Translations under genes and position numbers: made by a program
Assembly: GCA_004558115.1 (NCBI GenBank)
Contig: SFDT01000041.1
Span: 1-14,813 of the forward strand
Length of the DNA stretch: 14,813 bases
Direction: 5' to 3'
Source: Clostridiales bacterium
GTDB taxonomy: Bacteria; Bacillota; Clostridia; Oscillospirales; Oscillospiraceae
Notes under the pieces: model-generated
Databases searched by the model: none
What the model was told of the DNA's origin: nothing
Seen by the model: only the letters and a program-made list of their open reading frames with translations
Shown: piece after piece, positions 1 through 7,775 of the stretch
Layout: the number at the start of each line of letters is the position of its first letter
Position numbering within the stretch: position 1 is the first letter of the stretch

Positions 1-80
1 ATCAACGCCAGGCCTCGCAAAGTCTTAAACTTTCATTCTGCTCAGGAGCTGTGGGACTTTGAGCTCTTTTCTTGTTGCAC
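1..80. other. Unassigned sequence downstream of pcrA
   Basis: This short stretch lies past the pcrA stop codon. I see no coding region, tRNA or convincing terminator in it. A weak inverted repeat (AAAGT...ACTTT, around positions 20-34) is present without a following T-tract. It may belong to a neighbouring gene or RNA outside the window. Confidence 0.4.
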
Positions 81-2630
81 TTAGTTTGACAATTTACTCA
101 GCTTTTCCATGTGTTTTCCGGCGGATTTCAGCATCAGCTTTTTACTGCCCACCTGATCGAAGGCCACTTCCACCAGCGCGTCGCCGCCCATGGGACGGAC
201 GGACAGCACCATACCCTGCCCAAAGGCGGTGTGGCGGACCATGTCTCCCTTTTCCAGCTGCATCAGGCCGGCGGCAGGTGCCGCGTTTTTCTGGGCGGAG
301 GCCAGAGGCCGCTGCCGGGGCGCCTGCTCCGCCCGGTAGGCATGGACGCTGCCGTTTTCCCGGGGGCCGCCGCTGGTGTAGATGCCCGTGGCGGGCCGGG
401 CGGGACGCGGCGCATAACCGCCGTAGGAAGAACCGCCGGAGTAAGAGCTCCCAAAGGAGCCGCCCTCCCAGCGGTCGCCGCCGAAGGTGGAATCGTGCTC
501 CATGCCGCCGAATCTCGGCACCGGCTTGCTCTCCCAGTGCATATTCTCCTCCGGGATCTCCTCCAGGAAGCGGGAGGCCCGGTTGGCGCTGGTGCGGCCG
601 TACAGCATCCGCTGGCGGCAATTGGTGAGGGTCAGCTTCTCCTTGGCCCGGGTCATGGCCACGTAGCAAAGGCGGCGCTCCTCCTCCAGTTCCTCCTGGT
701 CGTACTGGGCGGAGGAGCCGGGGAAAATGCCCTCCTCCATGCCCACTACATACACCACCGGGAATTCCAGGCCCTTGGCGGAGTGGATGGTCATCATAGT
801 GACGCAGTTGTCGTCCGCGTCCACGCTGTCCAGGTCCGTGTACAGGGCGATCTCATTGAGGAAGCCGGAGAGGGTGGCGTCCTCCGGGTCCTGCTCCAAA
901 AAGCCCAGAATGTTGGATTTCAATTCCTGGACGTTTTCGATACGGCCCCGGCTCTCCATGTCGTTTTTCTCCTCCAGGGCCTTCACATACCCGGTCTGGT
1001 CACAGACGGCGTCGTAAAATTCCGGCAGGGCCAGATCGGCCCCCTGGCGGCGGAGACCGTCGATGAGGTCCGCGAATTTCAAGAGCTTGGTGCTGGCGCT
1101 TTTCAACTCCGGAAACAGGTCCGCGTTGCGGATGATCTCATACAGGGAGGCTCCCTGCCCCTCCGCCAGCACGGCCACCTTGTCCAGCGTGGTGGCGCCG
1201 ATGCCTCTGGGCGGGTTGTTGATGATGCGCCGCAGGCGCAGGTCATCCATGGGGTTGTTCAGAACACAGAGGTAGGCCAGCATGTCCTTCACCTCGGCCC
1301 GGTCGAAGAACTTCATGCCGCCCACCACTTTATAGGGGATGCCGTTGCGCTTCATGGCGTATTCCAAGGCGTTGGACTGGGCGTTCATGCGGTAAAGTAC
1401 CGCCGTGTCCCGGAAGTTCCGGCCCCGGTTCACCCCCATAAGGATATCCCCCACCACATAGTTGGCCTCGTCGCTCTCGTTGAAGTTGGTCTTGACGGTG
1501 ACGGTCTCTCCGGCGCCGTTGTCGGTCCAGAGGGTCTTGCCCTTGCGGCCGGCATTGTTTTTGATGACAGCGTTGGCAGCGTCCAGGATGTGCTGGGTGG
1601 AGCGGTAGTTCTGCTCCAGGCGGATAGTCCGGGCAGCGGGATACTGCTGCTCGAAATTCAGGATGTTTTCGATGTTGGCGCCCCGGAAACGGTAGATGGA
1701 CTGGTCATCATCACCCACCACGCAGAGATTTTTCCGCCCGCCGGCCAGAAGCGAGGTCAGCAGGTACTGCAAGTGGTTGGTGTCCTGGTACTCGTCCACC
1801 AGCACGTAGCGGAACTTGTTCTGGTAATAGGCCAGCACTTCCGGCTCCTGCTGCAAAAGGGTCACGGTGTGGTAAATGATATCGTCGAAGTCCAGGGCGT
1901 TGGCGGCACGGAGCTTCTTTTCATAGGCAGCGTACACCTTGGCGATGCGGCTCATTTTCCAGTCGTTTTCAGAGGAATGGGCCTTGGCAAAGTCCTCCGG
2001 GCTCTGGTACTTGTCCTTGGCGCCGCTGATGACGGCAAGGATGCTCTTGGGCTGGAAAGACTTTTCGTCCAGGTTCTGCTCTTTCACGATGTCCTTGATG
2101 ACCCGCTTGGCGTCATCGGTATCGTAAATGGTGAAGTCCTTGTCGAAGCCGATGCGGTCAATGTCCCGCCGCAGGATGCGGACGCAGGCGGAGTGAAACG
2201 TGGAGGCCCAGATGTCGTTGGCCATGGGCCCCAGCCTGGCGGCCAGGCGGTCCTTCAGCTCTCCCGCCGCTTTGTTGGTAAAGGTGATGGCGATGATCTC
2301 CCAGGGACGGGGCACATCCACGGCGCAGAGGCGGCGGGCCCGGCTCACATCCAGTTCATCCGGCCGTTCCGGGAAGTTTTCCAAAAAGGCCAGGTCCTCC
2401 TCCGTGGCCCACTCCGGCACAAAGTCCGAATCGCTGCCCCGGCCATAGGTCAGCAGGTTGTACACCCGCTGGATCAGGACGGTGGTCTTGCCGCTGCCCG
2501 CGCCTGCCAGCAGCAGAAGCGGTCCCTCCGTGGTCATGGCGGCCTTGCGCTGCATGGGATTAAGCCGCTTCAGGTCCCGGGCGATGACGGCGCACCTGGC
2601 TGCGATGTAGCGTTCACGAAAATCAGTCAT
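81..2630 (-). CDS. pcrA: ATP-dependent DNA helicase PcrA (UvrD/Rep family)
   Basis: Superfamily 1A 3'-5' DNA helicase acting in nucleotide excision repair, replication fork maintenance and removal of stalled polymerase. The 849-residue product has the full motif set in order: Walker A GAGSGKTT (43-50), motif Ia TFTNKAA (116-122), Walker B VDEYQDTN, motif III GDDDQSIYRFRGA, motif IV LEQNYRS, motif V TIHSAKGLEFPVVYVVG and motif VI CYVAMTRAKEKL. About 45 residues (roughly 62-108) lie between Walker A and motif Ia, more than in the Bacillus enzyme, and account for part of the extra length over the usual 730-750. A Gly/Ser/Tyr-rich linker leads to a C-terminal Tudor-like domain (GDMVRHTAFGQGMV) of the kind known to contact RNA polymerase. 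The ATG at 2630 has only a weak GGTGA-type ribosome site. No LexA-like box is visible upstream. UvrD is the alternative name; the C-terminal domain and Gram-positive setting favour PcrA. Confidence 0.95.
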   Translation of the reverse strand: MTDFRERYIAARCAVIARDLKRLNPMQRKAAMTTEGPLLLLAGAGSGKTTVLIQRVYNLLTYGRGSDSDFVPEWATEEDLAFLENFPERPDELDVSRARRLCAVDVPRPWEIIAITFTNKAAGELKDRLAARLGPMANDIWASTFHSACVRILRRDIDRIGFDKDFTIYDTDDAKRVIKDIVKEQNLDEKSFQPKSILAVISGAKDKYQSPEDFAKAHSSENDWKMSRIAKVYAAYEKKLRAANALDFDDIIYHTVTLLQQEPEVLAYYQNKFRYVLVDEYQDTNHLQYLLTSLLAGGRKNLCVVGDDDQSIYRFRGANIENILNFEQQYPAARTIRLEQNYRSTQHILDAANAVIKNNAGRKGKTLWTDNGAGETVTVKTNFNESDEANYVVGDILMGVNRGRNFRDTAVLYRMNAQSNALEYAMKRNGIPYKVVGGMKFFDRAEVKDMLAYLCVLNNPMDDLRLRRIINNPPRGIGATTLDKVAVLAEGQGASLYEIIRNADLFPELKSASTKLLKFADLIDGLRRQGADLALPEFYDAVCDQTGYVKALEEKNDMESRGRIENVQELKSNILGFLEQDPEDATLSGFLNEIALYTDLDSVDADDNCVTMMTIHSAKGLEFPVVYVVGMEEGIFPGSSAQYDQEELEEERRLCYVAMTRAKEKLTLTNCRQRMLYGRTSANRASRFLEEIPEENMHWESKPVPRFGGMEHDSTFGGDRWEGGSFGSSYSGGSSYGGYAPRPARPATGIYTSGGPRENGSVHAYRAEQAPRQRPLASAQKNAAPAAGLMQLEKGDMVRHTAFGQGMVLSVRPMGGDALVEVAFDQVGSKKLMLKSAGKHMEKLSKLSN

Positions 2631-2639
2631 ATGTTCACC

Positions 2640-2800
2640 AGTTTTCTAGGGCGACACCGCATAATTCAGCAAGAGCGATTTGCGAGCAAATTTTGCGTCA
2701 GACAAAGGCGCAATTTTGCAGGAATACTGGGCGTATTTCAAAAAATTGCAACGCATGGATGGCGCAAAAGTCACGGTCCATTTTAGGACAAAATCCCGGC
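2640..2800. repeat. AT-rich, inverted-repeat-rich spacer; candidate dispersed repeat or structured RNA
   Basis: This non-coding stretch between the divergent pcrA and rhodanese genes is clearly richer in A and T than its surroundings. It holds several short self-complementary pieces: ATTTGC-GA-GCAAAT (2678-2691), GCAATTTT pairing with a downstream AAAATTGC, and TTGCG pairing with CGCAA. The word GGCGCAA occurs twice. No open reading frame with a ribosome site lies inside. The compact, structured look resembles dispersed intergenic repeats of this group, but that is inference. Confidence 0.3.
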
Positions 2801-2866
2801 GGGGTCAACCGGAAAACGCGCGTCATTTTTTGTAACCGTTTTTTGGTTGACTGACGCTTCCCTTTT

Positions 2867-2916
2867 CCTCCTGTTTCGGGTATACTGTCGGTAAGACCCG
2901 AAACAGGAGGTTTTTT
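2867..2916 (+). promoter_or_regulatory. Perfect 15-bp inverted repeat plus T6 covering the rhodanese ribosome site
   Basis: CCTCCTGTTTCGGGT (2867-2881) is exactly complementary to ACCCGAAACAGGAGG (2896-2910), with a 14-base loop, and six T residues follow at 2911-2916. The right arm contains the AGGAGG ribosome binding site of the rhodanese gene. A -10-like TATACT (2881-2886) lies at the loop edge, with only a poor -35 (TTCCCT, 2858-2863). In a transcript from upstream the hairpin would act as a terminator and hide the ribosome site. A transcript starting near 2893 would lack the left arm and be translatable. A repressor operator is the other reading. Confidence 0.65.
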
Positions 2917-2919
2917 CTC

Positions 2920-3333
2920 ATGCAGCAGTTATTTTTGCTGGCGGCTGTCATCTGCTTCGGCATGGCGGCCATCAAGTTCTGCACCGCCCGCATGAAGCCC
3001 AACACCGCCCCGTCCCAACCCAAACGCTCCGCTGATTTGACGGCGGAGGAGGCCAAGGCACGGATGGACGAAAATCCGGAGCTCATTTTGCTGGATGTCC
3101 GCACCCAGGCGGAGTTTGACGAGGGGCACATCCCCGATGCCGTATGCCTGCCGGTGGACATGATCGCGGCGGACATGCCCTTCCCCTTCGGCAAGGACGC
3201 GGAGATTCTGGTCTACTGCCAAACCGGACGCCGCAGCGCCGACGCCGCTGCCAAGCTGCGCAAGCTGGGCTTTACCGATGTCAGCGACATCGGCGGCATC
3301 GTGGACTGGCCCTACGAGACCACCACCGACTGA
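2920..3333 (+). CDS. Membrane-anchored single-domain rhodanese (sulfurtransferase-like)
   Basis: The 137-residue protein has one N-terminal hydrophobic segment (about 3-20) followed by a rhodanese domain (about 38-133). The domain shows LLDVRTQAEFDEGHIPDA, the active-site loop CQTGRRS with the probable persulfide-forming Cys100, and the closing DIGGIVDWP element. Such proteins carry sulfane sulfur or act in thiol and cyanide metabolism; the substrate here is unknown. The hydrophobic start suggests a signal anchor, so the domain may face outside, or inside if the topology is reversed. The ATG follows AACAGGAGG with 9 bases between. The gene stands alone, bounded upstream by the inverted repeat and downstream by a terminator, which suggests its own regulation. 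Confidence 0.9.
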   Translation: MQQLFLLAAVICFGMAAIKFCTARMKPNTAPSQPKRSADLTAEEAKARMDENPELILLDVRTQAEFDEGHIPDAVCLPVDMIAADMPFPFGKDAEILVYCQTGRRSADAAAKLRKLGFTDVSDIGGIVDWPYETTTD

Positions 3334-3371
3334 AAAAAAGACGCCGCTCCGACCGGAGCGGCGTCTTTTTT
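3334..3371. terminator. Bidirectional intrinsic terminator between rhodanese and DHHW genes
   Basis: An 11-bp perfect GC stem (3340-3350 with 3355-3365, loop GACC) is flanked by A7 on the left and T6 on the right, so it can end transcription from both sides. It starts directly after the rhodanese stop codon. Its T-tract overlaps the stop codon of the convergent DHHW gene. Confidence 0.93.
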
Positions 3372-4485
3372 ACTGAGCCAGGAACACCAGGTTCTTGTCC
3401 GTGATGAAATTAGGGATGCTGTACAGCACCACGATGTCCGCAATGCCGTTTTCCGCGGCGTACTGGGCCGCCGGCAGGCGGTAATACCGCAGGTCCAGCA
3501 GGTGGACCTCGGAAAAACGCTGGCTGAGGAAGGGCGCCAGGGAATCAGAATAGCTGTCCCGCACCAGCAAAATTTTGCTGCCGTCGGTGATGGCCTCGTT
3601 TTTGATGACACAAAGAGGCTGGTTGCCCCCCAGGAAAGCGGAATATTTGTCCTTTTGCTCCAGATAGGAACGCTCATAGAGGCTGCCCGCTTCCGGGGTG
3701 CCCGTCCGCCAGGAGGTGACGGAAAGGCCCGTGTCCTCCACCCAGAACTCCAGGGTGTCCGGCGTCAGCCAGTGGACGCCGGACTGGGAATACAGCGTGC
3801 CGTTGAAATCCTCGCTGGCAATTTCCGGGGTAAAATCCCTCCTGGACAGCGGCTCCTTTCCCAGGGTCTCCAGCAGGGCGTTGGCACCGTAGAAAGCGCC
3901 CAGTGTGGTCCAATGGTGGTCTGTGCGGTAGAAAATGGGCTCACCGGCGTGGGCGGCAAGGGCGCCTTGCAGGTCCGCCTGGGGCAGTCCCAGCTCCGCC
4001 GCCGCGGCCAACAGCTCCGTCTGGTCCCAGCTGGGCGTGCCGGCGGGCAGCGCCTCTTGCCAAATCTCCGCCGCCGAGGGAATGAGGCCCAGGTACACGT
4101 TGGCATCCGCCTTTTCCGAGAGCCGCCGGACGTAGGAGAGGTTCTTCTCCACCAGGGCGGTGTCCGGCGTATCCACCTTGGAAATGAGGGCGTCGCCGCA
4201 AAGATACACGCCGTTGAACTCCGTTTTTCCAATGGCCTGCTCCGCCCGGGCTTTCAGGCCCGTCCACTGGTCCCGCAGGGGAAACTGGTCGGCGAAGTAC
4301 TCCTCCACCGCCTCCGTATAGCTGCCGTCCGCCAGGGCGGACCAGGAAAACGCCGGCTTTTGGGCCAGGGTCCGGTTCTCCACATCGGACCTTGCCCGGT
4401 CCGGCAGAAGGATATGCCACACCAGAAGTCCCCCCAGAAACAGGCAGAACAGCGCCGCAAGGAAGCGGCTGTATGTCTTTGTCAT
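3370..4485 (-). CDS. DHHW family protein (AlgJ/AlgX-like partner of MBOAT acyltransferase)
   Basis: The 371-residue protein has one N-terminal membrane anchor (about 7-27) and a large domain outside the membrane. The family signature YRTDHHW sits at 186-192, with D189/H190/H191 the likely catalytic acid and base. A later RDSYSDS (309-315) supplies the candidate serine nucleophile, as in the SGNH-like AlgX/AlgJ fold. Proteins of this kind receive an acyl group exported by an MBOAT protein and place it on a polysaccharide. The gene follows the MBOAT gene by 13 bases, and its ribosome site AGAGGAGG (4493-4500) overlaps the MBOAT stop codon, so translation is probably coupled. The acceptor polymer cannot be told from sequence. 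Confidence 0.88.
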   Translation of the reverse strand: MTKTYSRFLAALFCLFLGGLLVWHILLPDRARSDVENRTLAQKPAFSWSALADGSYTEAVEEYFADQFPLRDQWTGLKARAEQAIGKTEFNGVYLCGDALISKVDTPDTALVEKNLSYVRRLSEKADANVYLGLIPSAAEIWQEALPAGTPSWDQTELLAAAAELGLPQADLQGALAAHAGEPIFYRTDHHWTTLGAFYGANALLETLGKEPLSRRDFTPEIASEDFNGTLYSQSGVHWLTPDTLEFWVEDTGLSVTSWRTGTPEAGSLYERSYLEQKDKYSAFLGGNQPLCVIKNEAITDGSKILLVRDSYSDSLAPFLSQRFSEVHLLDLRYYRLPAAQYAAENGIADIVVLYSIPNFITDKNLVFLAQ

Positions 4486-4498
4486 AGTCCGCCTCCTC

Positions 4499-5893
4499 TC
4501 AGAACCGGAAGTACAGGAAGGGATTATAGCTGCCGTCCACCAGGTAGGCCGTGGAAACAGCCAACGCCAGGAACATCAAAACCGGTGTCAGGACTTTTCG
4601 CGTCTTGTCCGGCAGCCGCTGCCAGCACCGCTTTCCCAAGGTGGTGGACGCCGCGGCCAGCACCAGGAATGTGACGGCGTAGCTTTTCAGCATATAGCCG
4701 TCGGCGGCGGACCACAGCGGTGCCCTGCCGAAGCAGGCGGCGAGATAGCCGCCGCAGACGCCCAGGTCCTCCATGGCGAAAATGCCCCAGCCCACGAACA
4801 CCACCAGCAGCGTGTACAGGTGCTTCACCCAGCCGGGCGTCTTCGCCAGCACGCTTTGCAGGACATACTTCTCCAGAATGAGCCAGGCGGCGAAGTACAG
4901 CCCCCACAGGATGAAGTTCCAGCTGGCGCCGTGCCAGAAGCCGGTGCAAAGCCACACAATCAGGATGTTCCGCAGGGTCTTTGCCGTGCCGCCCCGGTTG
5001 CCTCCCAGCGGGATGTACAGGTACTCCCGGAACCAGGAGGTCAGGGACATGTGCCACCGCCGCCAGAACTCCGTGACGGAGGCGGAGAGGTAGGGATAGT
5101 CAAAGTTCTCCAGGAAGCGGAAGCCGAAAATACGGCCCAGGCCGATAGCCATGTCGGAATAGCCGGAAAAGTCAAAATAGATTTGGAAGCCAAAGGCCGC
5201 AAGGCCCAGCCAGCCTCCCGCCGCCGTCAGCGTCCCGGCCTCCGCCGACGCCAATTGGGCGTCCCACAGGGCGCCGATGGCATTAGCCAGCAGCACCTTT
5301 TTGGCAAGGCCCACGCAGAAGCGGCGGGCGCCCAGGGCGAAGTCCTCCGCCGTGTTCACCCGGTGGTCCAGGGCCTCCGCCACCGTCTTGTACTTGACGA
5401 TGGGGCCGGCGATGAGCTGGGGGAACATGGTGACAAAGGTGCCGAAGCGGATGATGCTCCTCTGGGCCGGAGCGTCCCGGCGGTAGACATCAATGGTATA
5501 GCTCATGGTCTGGAAGGTGAAAAAGGAGATGCCGATGGGCAGCGGGATGTTCAGCTGGGGCAGGTTCACACCCGGCAGCAAGGACAAGTTGGCCGCCAGG
5601 AAGTCCCAGTACTTGAAAAAGCCCAGGAGCAGCAGGTTGAACACCACGCTCTGCCCCACGAACCACCGGGCTTTTTTGTCGTCATCCCGGTATTTCTCCA
5701 CCAGCAGGCCATGGGTATAGTCGATGAAGATAGACACGAACATGATGGTGATATACACCGGCTCGCCCCAGCCGTAGAAAAACAAGCTCACCACCAGCAG
5801 CGCCAGATTCCGCCACTGCAGCGGCACCAAAAAATACAGCAGCAGCGTGATGGGCAGATAGGCGAACAAAAAGGTCAGACTGCTGAAAACCAA
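4499..5893 (-). CDS. MBOAT family membrane-bound O-acyltransferase (AlgI/DltB-like)
   Basis: The 464-residue polytopic membrane protein transfers acyl (probably acetyl) groups across the membrane to an extracellular partner. Characteristic stretches are GISFFTFQTMSYTIDVYR (121-138), FPQLIAGPIVKY (157-168), the conserved FWRRWHMSLTSWFREYLYIP (276-295, with H281) and TGFWHGASWN (317-326), whose H321 is the invariant MBOAT histidine. The start is a TTG at 5893, chosen because AGGGAGG (5901-5907) lies 7 bases upstream and the alginate-acetylase-like N-terminus (MVFSSLTFLFAYLP) begins exactly there. It is the second gene of a three-gene operon with a DUF4358 lipoprotein before it and a DHHW protein after it. 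This pairing supports O-acylation of a surface or secreted polymer. Confidence 0.92.
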   Translation of the reverse strand: MVFSSLTFLFAYLPITLLLYFLVPLQWRNLALLVVSLFFYGWGEPVYITIMFVSIFIDYTHGLLVEKYRDDDKKARWFVGQSVVFNLLLLGFFKYWDFLAANLSLLPGVNLPQLNIPLPIGISFFTFQTMSYTIDVYRRDAPAQRSIIRFGTFVTMFPQLIAGPIVKYKTVAEALDHRVNTAEDFALGARRFCVGLAKKVLLANAIGALWDAQLASAEAGTLTAAGGWLGLAAFGFQIYFDFSGYSDMAIGLGRIFGFRFLENFDYPYLSASVTEFWRRWHMSLTSWFREYLYIPLGGNRGGTAKTLRNILIVWLCTGFWHGASWNFILWGLYFAAWLILEKYVLQSVLAKTPGWVKHLYTLLVVFVGWGIFAMEDLGVCGGYLAACFGRAPLWSAADGYMLKSYAVTFLVLAAASTTLGKRCWQRLPDKTRKVLTPVLMFLALAVSTAYLVDGSYNPFLYFRF

Positions 5894-5916
5894 AGCGTTT
5901 CCTCCCTGTCAAAGTC

Positions 5917-5946
5917 AAAAATGGCCGCAGCGGCAGGCTGCGGCCA
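5917..5946 (-). terminator. Terminator-like hairpin inside the DUF4358-MBOAT-DHHW operon
   Basis: Read on the minus strand, TGGCCGCAG pairs perfectly with CTGCGGCCA (5922-5930 with 5938-5946, 7-base loop) and is followed by five T. It lies between the lipoprotein stop and the MBOAT ribosome site. It could partly end transcription, giving more lipoprotein mRNA than MBOAT/DHHW mRNA, or act as a processing or stability element. Confidence 0.65.
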
Positions 5947-5966
5947 CTTGCGGGTCAGCCGGTAGC

Positions 5967-6452
5967 TCAGGCAAACAGGGCATTGAAATCATCCGCCATC
6001 TCCTGCTGGTAGGAGGCGGAGGCGATCATGGCCACATAGGTGCCGTGCTGGATAACCTGTGCCTTGCCCCAGGCCTCCATGGACTCAGGATACCAGGCGC
6101 CGCCCTCGGCCTGGGAATCCACCCGGGTCTGCAAAATAGCGGCGGCAGCCCCGGCGTCTTTTTCCGTTTCGCACTGCATGAGCACCAACTCATTGACCAC
6201 GGAGCTCATCATGGGCGCCTTTGCCACAAACTGCGTCACCGGGATGTCGCTGATGCCGGGATAGTAATTTTCCAGCATCTCGCCTTCAATGTCGACCATA
6301 TAGTTCTCGCCCCACTGGTACTTCTCCTCCAGCTCCGTGTAAAAGGCCGGCAGGTCCACATCCACTGCCTCGGAATCCGCCTGCTTGCCGCAGGAGGCAA
6401 GCGTCCCCAGGGCCAGGGCCAGGACCAGCAGGATGGTCATGCTTTTTTTCAT
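5967..6452 (-). CDS. DUF4358 domain lipoprotein
   Basis: The 161-residue product starts with a lysine-bearing n-region, a hydrophobic core and the lipobox LASC, so Cys21 should be lipidated and the protein held on the outer face of the membrane. The remaining 140 residues resemble DUF4358 proteins of Clostridia, with an ISDIPVTQFVAKAPMM-type segment (about 67-82) and the C-terminal SYQQEMADDFNALF. The molecular role of this family is unknown. The ATG is preceded by GAGGGG at 6461-6466. It is the first gene of the operon with MBOAT and DHHW genes, so an accessory role in polymer O-acylation is a reasonable inference, not a demonstrated one. Confidence 0.82.
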   Translation of the reverse strand: MKKSMTILLVLALALGTLASCGKQADSEAVDVDLPAFYTELEEKYQWGENYMVDIEGEMLENYYPGISDIPVTQFVAKAPMMSSVVNELVLMQCETEKDAGAAAAILQTRVDSQAEGGAWYPESMEAWGKAQVIQHGTYVAMIASASYQQEMADDFNALFA

Positions 6453-6648
6453 GTCATTTTCCCCTCATTCTTCTGTTTTTCACGATATAAGACGGTACGG
6501 CGGGCTGAAAAGTTCTCGCCCTCCGGAACAGTATTTGCTGTTTTCTTCTATTTTAGCAGTTTTGCCGTTCTCTGCTTGCATTTATACAGGAAAGGCTGTA
6601 TGATTTCAATAGGAATTTTTTAAATTTTAAGGAAAGTAGGTTTTTCCC
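6453..6648. other. Divergent intergenic region (DUF4358 operon / threonine aldolase)
   Basis: This AT-richer spacer must hold start signals for both directions. A good plus-strand promoter is visible and listed separately. On the minus strand I see only weak candidates (TTTTCA, 16 bases, TATATC), so the operon promoter is not assigned. Confidence 0.5.
6576..6604 (+). promoter_or_regulatory. Sigma-A type promoter for the threonine aldolase gene
   Basis: TTGCAT (6576-6581) and TATGAT (6599-6604) are 17 bases apart, the optimal spacing, and sit about 45 bases before the start codon of the aldolase gene. Confidence 0.65.
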
Positions 6649-7674
6649 ATGTATAGTTTTCGCAACGATTACAGCGAGGGTGCCCATCCCCAGGTCATGC
6701 AGGCCCTGATGGACACCAATCTGGAGCAGACCTGCGGCTACGGCCTGGACCACCACTGCCAGGAGGCCGCCGACCTCATCCGCAGGCTGTGCAGCGCCCC
6801 CGAGGCCGATGTCCACTTCCTGGTGGGCGGCACCCAGACCAACCTGGTGGCCATCACCGCGTTTCTGGCCTCCTACGAGGCGGTCATCGCCGCCCACACC
6901 GGCCATGTGAACACCCACGAGACCGGCGCCATCGAGGCCACCGGCCACAAGGTCTGCGCCGTCCGCAGCCCTGACGGCAAGCTGACCCCGGAGCTCATTG
7001 AATTCGTCCTGTCCGAGCACAACGGCAGCGAGCACATGGTGGCCCCCAAAATGGTCTATGTGTCCGACAGCACGGAGATCGGCACCATCTATTCCAAGGC
7101 GGAGCTGACCGCCCTGCGGGAATGCTGCGACAAGCACGGACTGCTGCTGTTCCTGGACGGCGCCCGTCTGGGCTCCGCCTTCACCGCTCCGGAAAACGAC
7201 CTGACCCTGCCGGACCTGGCGGCTCTGACGGACCTGTTCTACATCGGCGGCACCAAAAACGGCGCCCTCATGGGCGAGGCCCTGGTGGTGAACACCCCCA
7301 ATGACCACTTCCGCTGGCACATGAAGCAGCGGGGCGCCATCCTGGCCAAGGGCCGCCTGCTGGGCGTCCAGTTCAAGGCCCTGCTGGAAAACGGCCTGTA
7401 TTTCGACATCGCCCGCCACGCCAATGAGATGGCCTACCGCCTGCGGGACGGCATGGCCGCTCTGGGCTACGAGTTCCCCGTGGCCTCCCCCACCAACCAG
7501 CAGTTCCCCGTCCTGCCCAACACGGTTTTGCAGCAGCTTCAGGACAAGGGTTACGCCTACGAGCTGGACCACGTGGTGGATGACGAGCACACCTGCGTCC
7601 GCTTCTGCACCAGCTGGGCCACCCCTGCGGAGGCCGTGGACCAGCTTTTGAAGGACCTGGCCGCCTGCAAGTAA
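6649..7674 (+). CDS. ltaE: Low-specificity threonine aldolase (beta-eliminating lyase family)
   Basis: PLP-dependent fold-type I enzyme that splits L-threonine or L-allo-threonine into glycine and acetaldehyde. The 341-residue length fits the family. Visible features are the N-terminal FRNDYSEGAHP (4-14), the PLP-phosphate region GGTQTN (60-65), the stacking His in HVNTHETGA (86-94), the cofactor-binding FLDGARLGSA (168-177, with D170 and R173) and the Schiff-base lysine in YIGGTKNGA (198-206), K203. The ATG is preceded by an AAGGAAAGTAGG-like site of moderate quality. The gene stands alone between its promoter and a strong palindromic terminator. Stereospecificity (L-, L-allo-) cannot be read from the sequence. 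Confidence 0.92.
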   Translation: MYSFRNDYSEGAHPQVMQALMDTNLEQTCGYGLDHHCQEAADLIRRLCSAPEADVHFLVGGTQTNLVAITAFLASYEAVIAAHTGHVNTHETGAIEATGHKVCAVRSPDGKLTPELIEFVLSEHNGSEHMVAPKMVYVSDSTEIGTIYSKAELTALRECCDKHGLLLFLDGARLGSAFTAPENDLTLPDLAALTDLFYIGGTKNGALMGEALVVNTPNDHFRWHMKQRGAILAKGRLLGVQFKALLENGLYFDIARHANEMAYRLRDGMAALGYEFPVASPTNQQFPVLPNTVLQQLQDKGYAYELDHVVDDEHTCVRFCTSWATPAEAVDQLLKDLAACK

Positions 7675-7684
7675 CTCCCATCTT

Positions 7685-7714
7685 GAAAAAAGCCGCCCAT
7701 GGGCGGCTTTTTTT
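7685..7714. terminator. Palindromic bidirectional terminator after threonine aldolase
   Basis: GCCGCC and GGCGGC (7692-7697 and 7702-7707) flank CATG and form part of a perfect palindrome extended by A6 on the left and T7 on the right. It isolates the aldolase gene from the sigma factor gene that follows. Confidence 0.92.
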
Positions 7715-7775
7715 CGTGGGTTCTTCCGCTGTTCGTTGTATGATACAGTAAAAGAATGGGAAAGGAGGGCATTTT

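Noticed and set aside
111..2786. 891-residue open frame on the plus strand, antisense to pcrA
   Set aside because: It is the mirror of a helicase with all motifs intact. High GC keeps the opposite frame open; the translation has no known domain and a Gly/Val/His-rich composition, and it has no ribosome site.
2847..2886. TTGACT (2847-2852) as the -35 of the rhodanese promoter with TATACT as -10
   Set aside because: The spacing is 28 bases, far outside the 16-18 that the polymerase accepts.
3502..5965. Long plus-strand open frames (3502-4674 and 4820-5965) opposite the DHHW and MBOAT genes
   Set aside because: Both are shadows of clear family members with ribosome sites on the minus strand; their products are Gln/Gly/Arg-rich without recognisable features.
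6553..7590. 345-residue minus-strand frame opposite the threonine aldolase
   Set aside because: The plus strand encodes a complete PLP enzyme with promoter and terminator; the opposite product is a low-complexity Gly/Val/Gln-rich sequence.
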